Assembly: GCA_963749575.1 (NCBI GenBank)
Contig: CAVVNM010000022.1
Coordinates: forward strand, 631,722 to 695,721
From: JAMXLO01 sp963749575
GTDB lineage: Bacteria > Pseudomonadota > Alphaproteobacteria > Acetobacterales > Acetobacteraceae
Length of the DNA: 64,000 nt
Reading direction: 5' to 3'
Of this stretch, positions 1 through 9,004 are shown in pieces. The notes beneath the pieces were generated by a model, which had not been told where the DNA came from, did no database searches, and saw only the letters and a list, made by a program, of their open reading frames with translations. Each line of letters starts with the position of its first letter. Within the stretch, counting starts at the first letter, position 1. The position numbers and the translations under genes were made by a program.

Positions 1-57
1 GTAGAGCATGCGACTGAAAATCGCAGTGTCGGTGGTTCGATTCCGCCCCTGGGCACC
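1..57 (+). tRNA. tRNA-Phe (GAA), 5' end outside window
   Basis: The window opens inside the D arm. The anticodon stem TGCGA/TCGCA (9-13, 21-25) encloses loop CTGAAAA with anticodon GAA at 16-18. The T arm has stem GGTGG/CCGCC (31-35, 43-47) around TTCGATT. The 3' acceptor strand is CCTGGGC followed by discriminator A55. The next bases are CCT, so a full CCA is not encoded. The 5' acceptor strand lies outside the window. Confidence 0.9.
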
Positions 58-266
58 TTTCTTTTCAACGAATTACGAGGCGATTTGGTTCCGGCAATCG
101 GACGAAATTCTCTACCGGTCCACTCCTGGCCCACTTTTCAGTCTGGCGGCGGCGAAGGTCACCCGTCGAAACCCGGTCTCGGCCCCCTAAGTCGAGCCTC
201 CTGAGTGGAAACGTGCAACCCTTTAAATCGGCGATACGATGGATCGTCACCTGGCCGCGTTACTGG

Positions 267-480
267 CTACACTGTGACGCCGAGCAAGTTGAATGCGTTA
301 TGCTGGATGGTTGTCAGCCTGGTCACTACGACCAATGGATAGTTGGGCGTGAAAACGGTGATGATGGTGTTGCGCGCCACTGTCGCAAGGTCCGTTAACA
401 GCGAGTGGAAGCTGTGTACCGGCAGGCCATCCTCGGTCAGTCGAGTGGCCTGCTTGGTGACTGCGGCGGGTGAGCGCCGG
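267..480 (-). pseudogene. transposase C-terminal remnant
   Basis: The minus-strand reading ends with a segment containing LPVHSFHSLLTDLATVARN and then TRLTTIQHNAFNLLGV before the stop. This resembles the C-terminal tail of several DDE transposases, as I recall the pattern (LPxxSFxSLLxDLATxxRN and TRPTPxQxKAFxLLG). Nothing of the catalytic core is present, so it is a short relic. Its upstream part is replaced by the IS3-type remnant at 437-1866. The IS family cannot be assigned from the tail alone. Confidence 0.5.
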
Positions 481-1866
481 GCCTGTGCCACCACGCTGGC
501 ACGCAGCGCTTCGGCGGCTTCCGTCGCGCACAGCGGCGGTCAAGGACGGCCCCTGTTGAGGCCGCCCGGAGGGCTTGTCCTTGACGGCCGTGAGCACGAC
601 GGCAGGCTGGCGTGCGTCGGGATCGATAGCCGTCGACAGATGCCGGCGCTCGTAGTCGATCGGCGAAAGATATCCGATCGAGGAATGGCGGCGGCGCGGA
701 TTGTAAAAGCCTTCGATGAACGTGAACACCGCACTCCGCGCCTCGGTCTGTGTCTTGAACCGCTGGCGATCGAGCAGCTCGCACTCGAGCGTGGCGAAGA
801 AGCTCTCGCACATGGCGTTGTCCCCCGGGTCCGGCTACGCCGGCCCGCGGGCAGGCTCCGGCGTCTCCGACCGAACCCATCGAGGGGCGCACGCCGACGT
901 CGCCGCAGCGATGGCCGAACTCGATCGAGGTGTATTGCGAACCTTGGTCGGAGTGATGGATCACGCTGCGCGGTCGCCGCGTCACCAGTGCCATATTGAG
1001 CGCATCGAGCACCAGTTGAGTGGCAAGCATCGTCGCCATCGACCAGCCGACGATACGACGGCTATACGCATCGAGCACCACCGCGAGATACAGAAAGCCC
1101 GCCCAGGTCGGAATATAGATGATGTCGGCAACCCACAGCAGATCAGGCGCTGCCGCGGTGAAGTGGCGCTCGACCAGATCCGGTGCCTGGCGGCGATCGC
1201 CCTTGACCGTGGTGGTGACGAACCTGCGCCGGATCACCCCGGCAAGCCCGGCCTGCGACATCAGCCGCGCGACGCGCTTGCGGCCAGCGCGAATGCCCTT
1301 GGCCGCAAGCTCGGCATGAATACGCGGCACACCGTAAGTGCCCCGCTAGGCCGCGTGCGCCGCACGGATCTCCCCGATCAGCGCATCGTCTGTCTCAGCC
1401 CGCCGCGACGGCTGTCACTTCACCCATGCATAGCAGCCGCTGGAGGAGACTCCCAGCCGCGCGCACATGGTGGCAATCGGATATGACGCCTGGTGATCGC
1501 TCACGGACCGGAACCCCTCGGAGGGATCGCGTTCGTCTCCCGAGCGAACCAGGCCGCCGCCTTTGAGAAGATCTCCCACTCCAGCCGGAGCTGCGTTTCT
1601 CACGCCGCAATCGGTTGAGCTCCTCGCGCTCCGCTGTCGTCAGCCCACCGTCGCCGCGCCCGGCGTTACGCGCAGACTGGCTAACCCAGTTCCTGATCGA
1701 CTGTGCCGTCGGTTCGAACTCATGTGCCAGCTCCTCCGGCGATCGTCCGGCATGCACCAGCTCGATCATCTGGCACGGAACTCTGGTGGGTAAACTCGCC
1801 TTGTCTTGCCCATCGTGGAACCCTCGAACACAAATCATCCGGTGTCCACGAAACCGGGGCAACTTC
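437..1866 (-). pseudogene. IS3-family transposase (orfA + orfB), frameshifted relic
   Basis: orfA (about 1590-1860) carries the helix-turn-helix region RSPEELAHEFEPTAQSIRNW followed by a leucine-rich linker typical of IS3 OrfA. orfB (about 1330 down to 440) carries the rve core: LLWVADIIYIPTWAGFLYLA (first Asp), VIHHSDQGSQYTS (second Asp), and in another frame ECELLDRQRF plus the closing RRRHSSIGYLSPIDYERRH motif. The orfB frame changes near 815-880, where extra sequence interrupts the catalytic domain. The orfA/orfB junction near 1400-1600 is also scrambled. The right end near 1866 reads outward as TGAAGTTGCCCCGG, like an IS3-family terminus; no matching left terminus was found. The element is dead. 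Confidence 0.8.
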
Positions 1867-2175
1867 AGATCGGGACTATCCCTGGTTGAAGACTGTCAGC
1901 AGCAGCAGTCCATAGTGACGCTCCGGACGGCGTTCATGATCACCGCAACCGGTTTCACGTTCCGCCGGAACGCGCACGATTGACTGAGCGGACCAGGATT
2001 GTCTGTTGCTGCGGGTTCACTCGCCGTCCTTGGAGGGTTGCCGCGCGATGACGGGAGGGATGCGCTACGCAGCGGCAGAAATATTCGTAACCACCAGCCA
2101 GACCGACCAGCCCTTGACGCCGCCTTCAAAGCCGCGGCGGACTCCATCGACGTGTCAGCTATCAGCAGGTGCCTA
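1867..2175. other. intergenic, no gene seen
   Basis: About 310 bases between the IS3 relic and the Lrp-type gene. Short readings occur on both strands but none has recognisable domains or a convincing ribosome site. It may hold the promoter of the downstream gene; no clear -35/-10 pair stands out. Confidence 0.4.
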
Positions 2176-2430
2176 ATGCGTGCGATCTTCATCCAGATCA
2201 AATGCGAGATGGGTCAGGCCTACAAGGTCGCCCGCGAAGCGGCTGACACCATCGAGCAGATGTCGGAACTTTTTTCAACGTCGGGGCAGTACGATCTACT
2301 GGGCAAGTTCTATTTGGAACCCGACCAGGACATCGGCCTGTTCGTGACCGAGAAAATCCAAACACTGCCGGGCGTCAAGGATACCTATACGCTGATCACC
2401 TTCAACGCATTTGGCGGTGGGCGGGGCTGA
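2176..2430 (+). CDS. Lrp/AsnC-type ligand-binding (RAM) domain protein, stand-alone
   Basis: This 84-residue protein starts MRAIFIQIKCEMGQAYKVA and contains STSGQYDLLGKFYL and TLPGVKDTYTLITFNAF, the hallmark of the AsnC_trans_reg (RAM) effector domain. There is no helix-turn-helix: the frame upstream of this ATG has no Lrp DNA-binding sequence. Stand-alone RAM proteins of about 80 residues are known. They bind small molecules, often amino acids, and oligomerise, sometimes with full-length Lrp proteins. It points toward the convergent RidA/CoxL unit, ending 15 bases before the RidA stop. A role in sensing an amino acid of this pathway is inference. Confidence 0.85.
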   Translation: MRAIFIQIKCEMGQAYKVAREAADTIEQMSELFSTSGQYDLLGKFYLEPDQDIGLFVTEKIQTLPGVKDTYTLITFNAFGGGRG

Positions 2431-2444
2431 CGCCGCTTTCAGTG

Positions 2445-2837
2445 TCAGCGTCGCGCGACCAGGTCGATTTCGACCAGCGCACCACGCGCCAGCCCAGTGA
2501 CGCCGACACAGGTGCGCGCGGGCAGGCGATCGGGTGGAAAATAGCTGCGATAGACCGTATTCATCGGCGCATAGTCCTGCTCAAACCGTGTCAGGAACAC
2601 ACGCACGCTGACCACGTGCGGCAGGCCGAGCCCCAGACCGCGCAGCACGATGATCAGGTTGTCCATCGCCCGTCGCGTCTGCTCCTCGATTCCCTCGGGC
2701 AGCGGTGCTGCATCGTCAGCGGGCAAAGTCGGCATCTGACCGGTTAGGAACACCCAGCCATCCGCCTCCACCGCATGCGAGAACGGGGCCACCGGAGCCG
2801 GCGCGCCGGCAATCATGTGGAACAACGGTTCACTCAT
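2445..2837 (-). CDS. RidA family (YjgF/YER057c/UK114) protein
   Basis: A 130-residue protein with the family layout: SHAVEADGWVFLTGQMPT near the N-terminus, VVSVRVFLT in the middle and PARTCVGVTGLARGALVEID at the end, whose Arg corresponds to the residue that binds the carboxylate of imine/enamine substrates. Family members hydrolyse reactive 2-aminoacrylate-type enamines to keto acids plus ammonia, and catabolic paralogues process pathway intermediates. The ATG overlaps the stop of the upstream molybdenum hydroxylase gene (ATGA, 2834-2837), so the two are translationally coupled. That fits an enzyme cleaning up imines formed by oxidation of a nitrogenous compound. Confidence 0.9.
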   Translation of the reverse strand: MSEPLFHMIAGAPAPVAPFSHAVEADGWVFLTGQMPTLPADDAAPLPEGIEEQTRRAMDNLIIVLRGLGLGLPHVVSVRVFLTRFEQDYAPMNTVYRSYFPPDRLPARTCVGVTGLARGALVEIDLVARR

Positions 2838-5134
2838 GTCCGCGCAGCGGCGATAGCGGCCCAGACACGATGCGGCGTCGCCGGCATATCGAAATGGCGA
2901 ATGCCCAGGGGCGCCAGCGCATCGTTCACCGCATTCATTGCGGCCGCCAGGGCGCCCACAGTGCCGGCCTCGCCTACCCCCTTCGCCCCGAGGGGATTTG
3001 CCGCGGTCGGCACCTCGCGTGTCGTCATGCGGATATCCGGCAGGTCGTTCGCGCGTGGCATCTGGTAGTCCATGAACGAGGCGGTCAGCATCTGGCCTGA
3101 CTTCGGATCGTGTACGATCTGCTCGGCCATAGCCTGGCCAACGCCCTGCGCCACGCCGCCATGAGTCTGCCCCGCGACCAGCATCGGATTCAGCACGTAG
3201 CCGAGCTCTTCCACCGCACTGTAGCGCACCACCTCGGTCACGCCCGTATCGGGGTCGATCTCCACCTCGCAGATATGCGTGCCGTTGGGAAACGTCACCA
3301 TCGTGGCCTGGAACTCCCCGCTTTCCACCAGGTCGTTGCCGTCGATGGACGCGGCGTGCGCTACCTCGGCCAGGCTGACCGATCGGTCGGTGCCGGCGAT
3401 CGTGAAGCGGCCGGCTTCGAACGTGACATCCACCACCGCGGCCTCCAGCACTTCGGCGGCGACCTTCTTCGCCTTGTCGATCACATTGTCGACCGCGAGG
3501 CTGACCGCCGATCCGCCGATGCATAGCGCACCGGAGCCGCCGTTGCCCTTGCCGCCCGACAGCGTGTCAGTGTCGCCCGCTTCGTAAAGGACGTGGTCAA
3601 GCGGCACGCCGAAACGCTCGGCGACCAGCTGGCAGAACGCCGTCTCCAGCCCCTGCCCCACCGACATCGAACCGGATTGCAGCAGCAGCGTGCCATCCTC
3701 GGCCAGGCGCAAGGTCGCCTGATCCTTCGCCGGACGCAGGAACGGCCCGCCGGCGACTTCGATGCAATTGCACAAACCGATACCGCGCAGCCTGCCGCGC
3801 GCCTCGGCCTCGGCGCGGCGAGCGGGGAAGCCGTCCAGCTCCGCCATCTCGGCCGCCGTCTGCATGTTGCCTTCGAACTCGCCGCAATCGTAGGTGAAGG
3901 TGAGTGCCGTCTTGTACGGCATCGCATCGGGCGGGATCAGGTTGATCCGGCGGAGCTCGTAGGGAGAGATGCCGAGTTCGTGCGCGGCGACATCAATGAT
4001 TCGCTCGATCGTGTAGGTCGCCTCGGGACGCCCGGCGCCACGATAGGCGGCGGTAGGCACGGTGTTGGTCAGGATGCCGAACGCCTGCGCGTACATCGTC
4101 GGGATGTGATAGACGCCGGCAGTTCCGCCGATATTGCCGACCGGCCAGCCGGAGCGGCCGGTGACATAGGCACCGAGGTTCGCGTCCCAGCGCAACCGGA
4201 GCGCGGTGAATTTGTGCTCGGCATCGAGGCCGAGCTCCACCGTGATACGCATCTCGCGCGCCTGCTCATCGCTGAGAAAACCCTCGGTGCGATCAGAGAT
4301 CCAGCGCACCGGCCGGCCCAGCTTCCGCGCCGCCCAGGCCACCAGTGCGTATTCGGGCTGTACGCCGGACTTCATGCCGAACGAGCCGCCCACATCAATG
4401 GTGAGCACGCGGATATCGGTCGGCTTGATGTTGAAGTTGCCGCTCGCCATGCCGTTGCGCAAATTGTATGGCGACTGATGCGCGGCATGGATCACCATCC
4501 GACCATCCGCTCCGACATCGGCCCAGGCGCCGCGTGGCTCCATCGTGTTGGCGGTGACACGCGACACGGTGAACTGCAGGCGTGCAACATGCGCCGCCGA
4601 CCGCAGCGCCGCATCGGTCGCATCGGCATCACCGCGCGTCCACAGAAAGCCAATATTGTCGGGAACGTCGTGCCACACCTTCGGTGATGCCGGTTCCAAC
4701 GCCGCAACCACATCGGTGACGAGCGGCAGTTCGCGATAGTCGACCATCACCGCCTCGACCGCATCCTTGGCCGCCCCGATGGTATCAGACAAAACCACCG
4801 CCACCGGCTCGCCGACGAAGCGCACGCGATCCGACGCGAGCAGCGGCCGATCGGTCTTCGGTGCGGGGCCGCCACCGGGACGCGGAAAGCCGATGCCGCC
4901 GGGGATCGGCGCCACATCGGTCAGGTCGGCGGCAGTGAACACCGCTACCACGCCAGGCATCGCGCGCGCCGTGCTGACGTCGATCCCATCGATCGCCGCG
5001 TGGGCATGGTGAGAGCGCACCAGCACCGCGTGCAGCATTCCAGGCGGATGCGGATCCGCGCTGTAGTTGCCCCTGCCGGTCAGTAGCCGCACGTCTTCCC
5101 GCCGACGCACCGATCTGCTCTGCAACGTCGCCAT
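2834..5134 (-). CDS. xanthine dehydrogenase / CO dehydrogenase-type molybdopterin subunit (CoxL-like)
   Basis: A 766-residue molybdenum hydroxylase large subunit. The N-terminal 'hammerhead' domain begins SVRRREDVRLLTGRGNYSAD. Cofactor-contacting segments are VGGSFGMKSGVQPEYALVAW (about residue 245), TAAYRGAGRPEATYTIERI (about 360), GNGGSGALCIGGSA (about 540) and GAKGVGEAGTVGAL (about 735, with the catalytic Glu of GVGEAG). The AYRGAGR loop differs from the AYRCSFR loop of true CO dehydrogenases, so this is a form II-like enzyme that hydroxylates some other substrate. The ATG at 5134 overlaps the stop of the broken upstream gene. No FAD (CoxM) or 2Fe-2S (CoxS) subunit gene lies in the window, so electron partners must come from elsewhere or are lost. 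Confidence 0.92.
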   Translation of the reverse strand: MATLQSRSVRRREDVRLLTGRGNYSADPHPPGMLHAVLVRSHHAHAAIDGIDVSTARAMPGVVAVFTAADLTDVAPIPGGIGFPRPGGGPAPKTDRPLLASDRVRFVGEPVAVVLSDTIGAAKDAVEAVMVDYRELPLVTDVVAALEPASPKVWHDVPDNIGFLWTRGDADATDAALRSAAHVARLQFTVSRVTANTMEPRGAWADVGADGRMVIHAAHQSPYNLRNGMASGNFNIKPTDIRVLTIDVGGSFGMKSGVQPEYALVAWAARKLGRPVRWISDRTEGFLSDEQAREMRITVELGLDAEHKFTALRLRWDANLGAYVTGRSGWPVGNIGGTAGVYHIPTMYAQAFGILTNTVPTAAYRGAGRPEATYTIERIIDVAAHELGISPYELRRINLIPPDAMPYKTALTFTYDCGEFEGNMQTAAEMAELDGFPARRAEAEARGRLRGIGLCNCIEVAGGPFLRPAKDQATLRLAEDGTLLLQSGSMSVGQGLETAFCQLVAERFGVPLDHVLYEAGDTDTLSGGKGNGGSGALCIGGSAVSLAVDNVIDKAKKVAAEVLEAAVVDVTFEAGRFTIAGTDRSVSLAEVAHAASIDGNDLVESGEFQATMVTFPNGTHICEVEIDPDTGVTEVVRYSAVEELGYVLNPMLVAGQTHGGVAQGVGQAMAEQIVHDPKSGQMLTASFMDYQMPRANDLPDIRMTTREVPTAANPLGAKGVGEAGTVGALAAAMNAVNDALAPLGIRHFDMPATPHRVWAAIAAART

Positions 5135-6074
5135 CAATTGTTCTCCTCAAACGCCACAATCACGTCATCCTGCCGCAATGGCGTGCCGTGCAGCACGGAC
5201 TGCATATTGGTGAAGGCGTGGCATGCGATATCGGCCACCAGGTCGATGACACTGCTGTGTGCGACGTGACAACGACCTGATCGAGCCGGAACCGCGGATT
5301 TGCCGGATCCATCGCAAACACGTCAAGCCCAGCGCCGTGCAGCTTGCCACTGACCGGCGCGTCATACAATGCCGCCTCGTCCACGATCCCGCGCCGCGTT
5401 GATGATGAGGGCTCCCGTCTTCATGCGTGCGATCGTCTCGACGCCGATCAGATCCTTGATGGCCGCGGTCAGCGGCACATGGATGGAGAGCATGTCAATT
5501 GGTTTCGTAGTCATATCGGACGGAACTTGGCTGGCACGCAGCGATCTCTCGGTGACCATTTCGGATATCGCTGGAGATGATCTCCACCTCGAAGCCCGCA
5601 AACCGATGCGCCATCATGCGAGCGTCGCCTAAACCGAACAGGTCGACCGCCTTGCCGGAAAGCTGGCAGCACGCCGCGCGAAGCTGCGGGCGCAACCAGT
5701 ACCCTCACGCAGCTTGCGGCCAGCGAGTGCGAGGCGGCGATAGGTTGCGAGCATCAGCATCAGCACGTGCTCGGACACCGCGACGGCGTTCGCGCCGAAG
5801 GCGATCGACACGGTCACACGTGCCGCAGGCGCTGTACCGAGGTCGAACTTGTCCATGCCAAGCCCCATTTGTGCAGCAGTTCAGCCGCGGGTCGGCACGG
5901 ATCATTTCGTCATCGACGACGATGGTGGTCAGGATGAAGTCGGCATCGGCAACCATCTCGCGCAAGGTTCGTCGTCTCGGCGAATTCGATCGAGAAGCCA
6001 AGCGGAAATTCCGAGCGGCTCTAGTCACGCACCTTAACGTCCATCACATCGAGGAAGGCAATCTCGTGGGTCAT
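5134..6074 (-). pseudogene. D-isomer 2-hydroxyacid dehydrogenase (phosphoglycerate dehydrogenase-like), multiply frameshifted
   Basis: Pieces of one NAD-binding hydroxyacid dehydrogenase appear in order across all three minus frames. An N-terminal piece starts MTHEIAFLDVMDVKVRD. It is followed by LREMVADADFILTTIVVDDE, then MDKFDLGTAPAARVTV, AVSEHVLMLMLATYRRLALA, then DMLSIHVPLTAAIKDLIG, MKTGALIINAAR, then GKLHGAGLDVFAMDP and a C-terminal tail ending VIVAFEENN just before the CoxL-like start. At least four frame changes are needed, so it is dead. It was evidently the first gene of the minus-strand CoxL-RidA operon. Confidence 0.85.
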
Positions 6075-6153
6075 ACGGCTCTCCACGCACTTGTGATATC
6101 TTGAGGGCCATGCCCCACCGGGCAACAGTAGCTGGCAATCTGGGGAGGACACC

Positions 6154-6972
6154 ATGGTAGACGACCTGCGCGACATCCTACGCAACCGCCTGAAGGAGAA
6201 ACTGGCGCGCGACGAGGTGGTGGCGTCGATGACGGTGCGGCTGTGCCGCTCGATCGAGATCGCCCGCATCGCCGCGACCGCCGGATTCGACACGATCTAT
6301 GTCGATGTCGAGCACAACACGCTGTCGATCGACGCGGTCTGCCAGATCTGCATCGCGGCAATGGCGCACGGCATCACGCCGCTGGTGCGCGTACCGGCCA
6401 ATTCCCCGGAGTTCATCTGCCGGCTGCTCGACGGTGGGGCGATGGGCGTGATCGCGCCGCATGTGCGTTCGGCGGAAGAGGCGCGCGATATAGTGCGCTA
6501 CGCGAAATTTACCCCGCAGGGCGAGCGCGGCGCCGGGGGCGCGCTGCCGCACTATCACTATCGCAGCTTCCCATCCGCGATGGTGAACCAGGCGATGAAT
6601 GATGCGACCATGGTGGTGGTGATGATGGAGACGGTCGCGGCATTGGATCATATCGAGGAGATCGCAGCGGTGGACGGCGTGGACATAGTGTTGATCGGCA
6701 CCAACGATCTGTGCAACGAGATGGGAATCACCGGGCAGTTTGATCATGCCAATGTGCGGGACGCGTATCTGCGGACGATCGCGGCGTGCCGGAAGCATGG
6801 GAAGCATGTGGGGGTCGGCGGGCTAGCGTCCCGTCCGGACCTGATGGCCGAGTATGTGCGGCAGGGGGCGCGATATGTGTCCACCGGCACGGATCTGGCG
6901 TTCCTGCTGGCGGCCTCGGCGGAGAAGGCGAAGTTCGTGCGGGACATTCCGCTGGCATTGCAAGGAGCATAA
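6154..6972 (+). CDS. HpcH/HpaI-type aldolase
   Basis: A 272-residue class II (metal-dependent) aldolase barrel. Family landmarks: TIYVDVEHNTLSID near residue 50, PLVRVPANSPEFICRLLDGG (about 90), GVIAPHVRSAEEAR with the GxxGVIAP turn, VMMETVAALDHIEEIAAVDG with the metal-ligand Glu (about 155), and VLIGTNDLCNEMG with the second ligand Asp (about 182). Relatives cleave 2-keto-4-hydroxy acids to pyruvate or an aldehyde plus a carboxylate; the CitE/malyl-CoA branch is longer and less similar. A GGGGAG-like site (TGGGGAGGAC) precedes the ATG. It is divergent from the hydroxyacid dehydrogenase operon and convergent with the CoA ligase genes. It probably cleaves a hydroxy-keto acid late in the same pathway. 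Confidence 0.88.
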   Translation: MVDDLRDILRNRLKEKLARDEVVASMTVRLCRSIEIARIAATAGFDTIYVDVEHNTLSIDAVCQICIAAMAHGITPLVRVPANSPEFICRLLDGGAMGVIAPHVRSAEEARDIVRYAKFTPQGERGAGGALPHYHYRSFPSAMVNQAMNDATMVVVMMETVAALDHIEEIAAVDGVDIVLIGTNDLCNEMGITGQFDHANVRDAYLRTIAACRKHGKHVGVGGLASRPDLMAEYVRQGARYVSTGTDLAFLLAASAEKAKFVRDIPLALQGA

Positions 6973-6988
6973 TGACGAAGCAATGACA

Positions 6989-7873
6989 CTAAGTCCGCGT
7001 CGACGAGAAGTCCCGCACGCACGCTTCGATGATCAATTCGATCGAGCGAAACACCCGCGCACCGGCAGCGGCCAGCCGCCGTGTCTTGGACGCAAGCGTG
7101 CCGGCCTCACCCAGCACCAGCGCTCCGGCGTGGCCCATCGAAACACCCTCCTTCGCCTCGCGTCCAGCGATCAGCGCGTAGAGCGGCTTACGTACACCGA
7201 GACGCGCCAGCGCATCGGCACATTCCTCCTCTTCGCTCCCGCCGACCTCGCCGACCAGGATGATGGCGTGGGTGCGCGGATCGGCGAAGAACACCGGCAG
7301 CAGGTCGGCGAAGCGCACGCCCTTCACCTGATCGCCACCGACGCCGACCCAGATGCTTTGGCCAAGTCCTGCCTGCGCCAGGCGGTAGCCGCATTCGTAG
7401 GACAGCGTGCCGCTCTTCGACATGATGGCGAACGGACCGGGGCGGAGGCAGACGTCGGGCAGGAAGCCCAGCTTGATTTCGCCAGGAATCGCCATACCCG
7501 GCGTGGAGGCGCCGATCCAGATGGCGTTGGCGCGACGCACCGCGCGGCCGATCTTCACTGCGTCGTGCAGGGGGATCCCCTCTGTTACCGTGACGATACC
7601 GCGGATGCCGGCAGCAAGTGCTTCCTCGACCGCCACGAGCGTTTCCAGCGGCGGGGCCATGGCAACCGAGACCAACGCACCAGTCGCCAACACCGCGTCG
7701 CAGCAGTTCGCGAACACCGGCACGCCGGCAGCTTCCGTGACATCAGTTCGGGTAGAGGTGCCACCGACGATGTTGGTGCCGTAGGCACGCATCAGCGCAG
7801 CATGCGTGCGGCCCATGCGGCCGGTGATGCCCTGAACGATGACCGGCGTGGCGCGGGAAAGCGAACCGATCAT
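6989..7873 (-). CDS. succinyl-CoA ligase alpha-subunit-like (acid-CoA ligase, ADP-forming)
   Basis: A 294-residue protein aligning with SucD throughout: VIVQGITGRMGRTHAALMRA (CoA-binding Rossmann loop), VAMAPPLETLVAVEEALAAG, IVTVTEGIPLHD, GPFAIMSKSGTLSYE and GVSMGHAGALV near residue 250, which carries the phosphohistidine. SucCD homologues outside the TCA operon include malate-CoA ligase (MtkAB) and ligases for other dicarboxylates. Here the pair sits in a catabolic cluster next to an aldolase and an acyl-CoA dehydrogenase, so activation of a pathway-specific acid is more likely than TCA function. The ATG at 7873 overlaps the beta gene stop by 4 bases. Confidence 0.9.
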   Translation of the reverse strand: MIGSLSRATPVIVQGITGRMGRTHAALMRAYGTNIVGGTSTRTDVTEAAGVPVFANCCDAVLATGALVSVAMAPPLETLVAVEEALAAGIRGIVTVTEGIPLHDAVKIGRAVRRANAIWIGASTPGMAIPGEIKLGFLPDVCLRPGPFAIMSKSGTLSYECGYRLAQAGLGQSIWVGVGGDQVKGVRFADLLPVFFADPRTHAIILVGEVGGSEEEECADALARLGVRKPLYALIAGREAKEGVSMGHAGALVLGEAGTLASKTRRLAAAGARVFRSIELIIEACVRDFSSTRT

Positions 7874-9003
7874 CCGCGTCCGGCTCTCACGATGTGCTCG
7901 ATGCGCCGTAGTGCCTCCTCCAAATCCTCGGTGACGAACACGGCAGGTAATCGTTCAGCAAGGATGTTCCGCGCTTCGGCAGCCCCCCGGCCAACCAACC
8001 GTGCGACCACCGGCACGCGAAGAGCGGGCGTCCGCTCGACCGCCGTGGCGAATAACCCGCCGAATTCGGCGAGATCGGTGATGCCTGCGAACACGCTCAC
8101 CAGCACCGCACGCAGCGACCGACGCAATGTGATCCACTCCAGCACGCGGATCGCACGCGCGGGGCTGCCGCGCATCTGGCCGGTGCGGATATCGCAGAAG
8201 TTCAGCGTCTTCATGCCGCGTGCGGCGAGCTCGTCGATCAGCATCATCGACAGTCCCGCACCGGTGGTAACGAGGCCGATCTCCCCTTCCGGGTCCAGCT
8301 CGACGTAGTCGAAGCCTTCGGCCAGCTTGCGGTTGGCATCGGCGTAGGTCTGTGGTCGTGCCTTGATCAGCGCCGCGATGCGCGGCTGGCGCTCGAAGGT
8401 ACCCAGGTCCACCACCAGCTTCGCGTCGCCGGCTATGCAGCCGGCGTCAGACACGAATAGCGGGTTGATCTCAGCCAGCGCCAGTTCCCGCTCGATCAGG
8501 ATGTCCGCAAGCTTACGGCCAACCGCCGCGATATGACCGCGCCACGCCGGTGATTCATCAGCGATCAGTTCGGCCAGTGCCTCGGCGACCGCGCGGGCGT
8601 GCGGTGGGCAGAGGCGGCCTTCGACGGGACCCGATTGCTCGATGTCGACGCCACCCTGATCCGAATAGATCACCCTTAGCCCATAGCTCGCAGCATCGAC
8701 CATAACGGCGAGATAGCGTTCTTCGCCCGTCGCGGCCTGTTCTATCAGGCAGGTGTCCACCCGATGTCCTTTCAAGCGGGTACCGAGCATCCGGTGAACG
8801 GCACCCGCCACATCCTTCGGCAACTCACAGCGCGTGATGCCACCGGCCTTGCCGCGGCCACCCACAGGTACCTGCGCCTTGACTATCCACGGGCCTTCAC
8901 CTGGCATGTCGCCGATGGTTGCATCGGTAACCAGCACGCCGGGAGGAATCGCCACACCGTGCTCCGCCAGGAGTGCCTTACCGTCAACCTCGATCAGCAG
9001 CAC
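7870..9003 (-). CDS. succinyl-CoA ligase beta-subunit-like (ATP-grasp)
   Basis: A 377-residue partner of the alpha-like subunit. The ATP-grasp domain shows IVKAQVPVGGRGKAGGI around residue 40-57 (nucleotide-binding lysine and glycine loop), then ERYLAVMVD, and LALAEINPLFVSD with GDAKLVVDLG (Mg2+ ligands). The C-terminal half has LVTTGAGLSMMLIDELAARG and the flavodoxin-like ligase fold with NFCDIRTGQM. The start is GTG at 9003, one base after the acyl-CoA dehydrogenase stop, so the three genes form one operon. Substrate specificity (succinate, malate or other) cannot be read from sequence. Confidence 0.9.
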   Translation of the reverse strand: MLLIEVDGKALLAEHGVAIPPGVLVTDATIGDMPGEGPWIVKAQVPVGGRGKAGGITRCELPKDVAGAVHRMLGTRLKGHRVDTCLIEQAATGEERYLAVMVDAASYGLRVIYSDQGGVDIEQSGPVEGRLCPPHARAVAEALAELIADESPAWRGHIAAVGRKLADILIERELALAEINPLFVSDAGCIAGDAKLVVDLGTFERQPRIAALIKARPQTYADANRKLAEGFDYVELDPEGEIGLVTTGAGLSMMLIDELAARGMKTLNFCDIRTGQMRGSPARAIRVLEWITLRRSLRAVLVSVFAGITDLAEFGGLFATAVERTPALRVPVVARLVGRGAAEARNILAERLPAVFVTEDLEEALRRIEHIVRAGRG

Positions 9004-9004
9004 G

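Noticed and set aside
3593..4687. Long plus-strand open frame of about 360 codons
   Set aside because: It is the antisense shadow of the CoxL-like gene; high GC keeps antisense frames open. It has no domain motifs.
7081..8308. Plus-strand open frame of nearly 500 codons opposite the CoA ligase genes
   Set aside because: Antisense shadow of two genes with clear SucD and SucC motifs.
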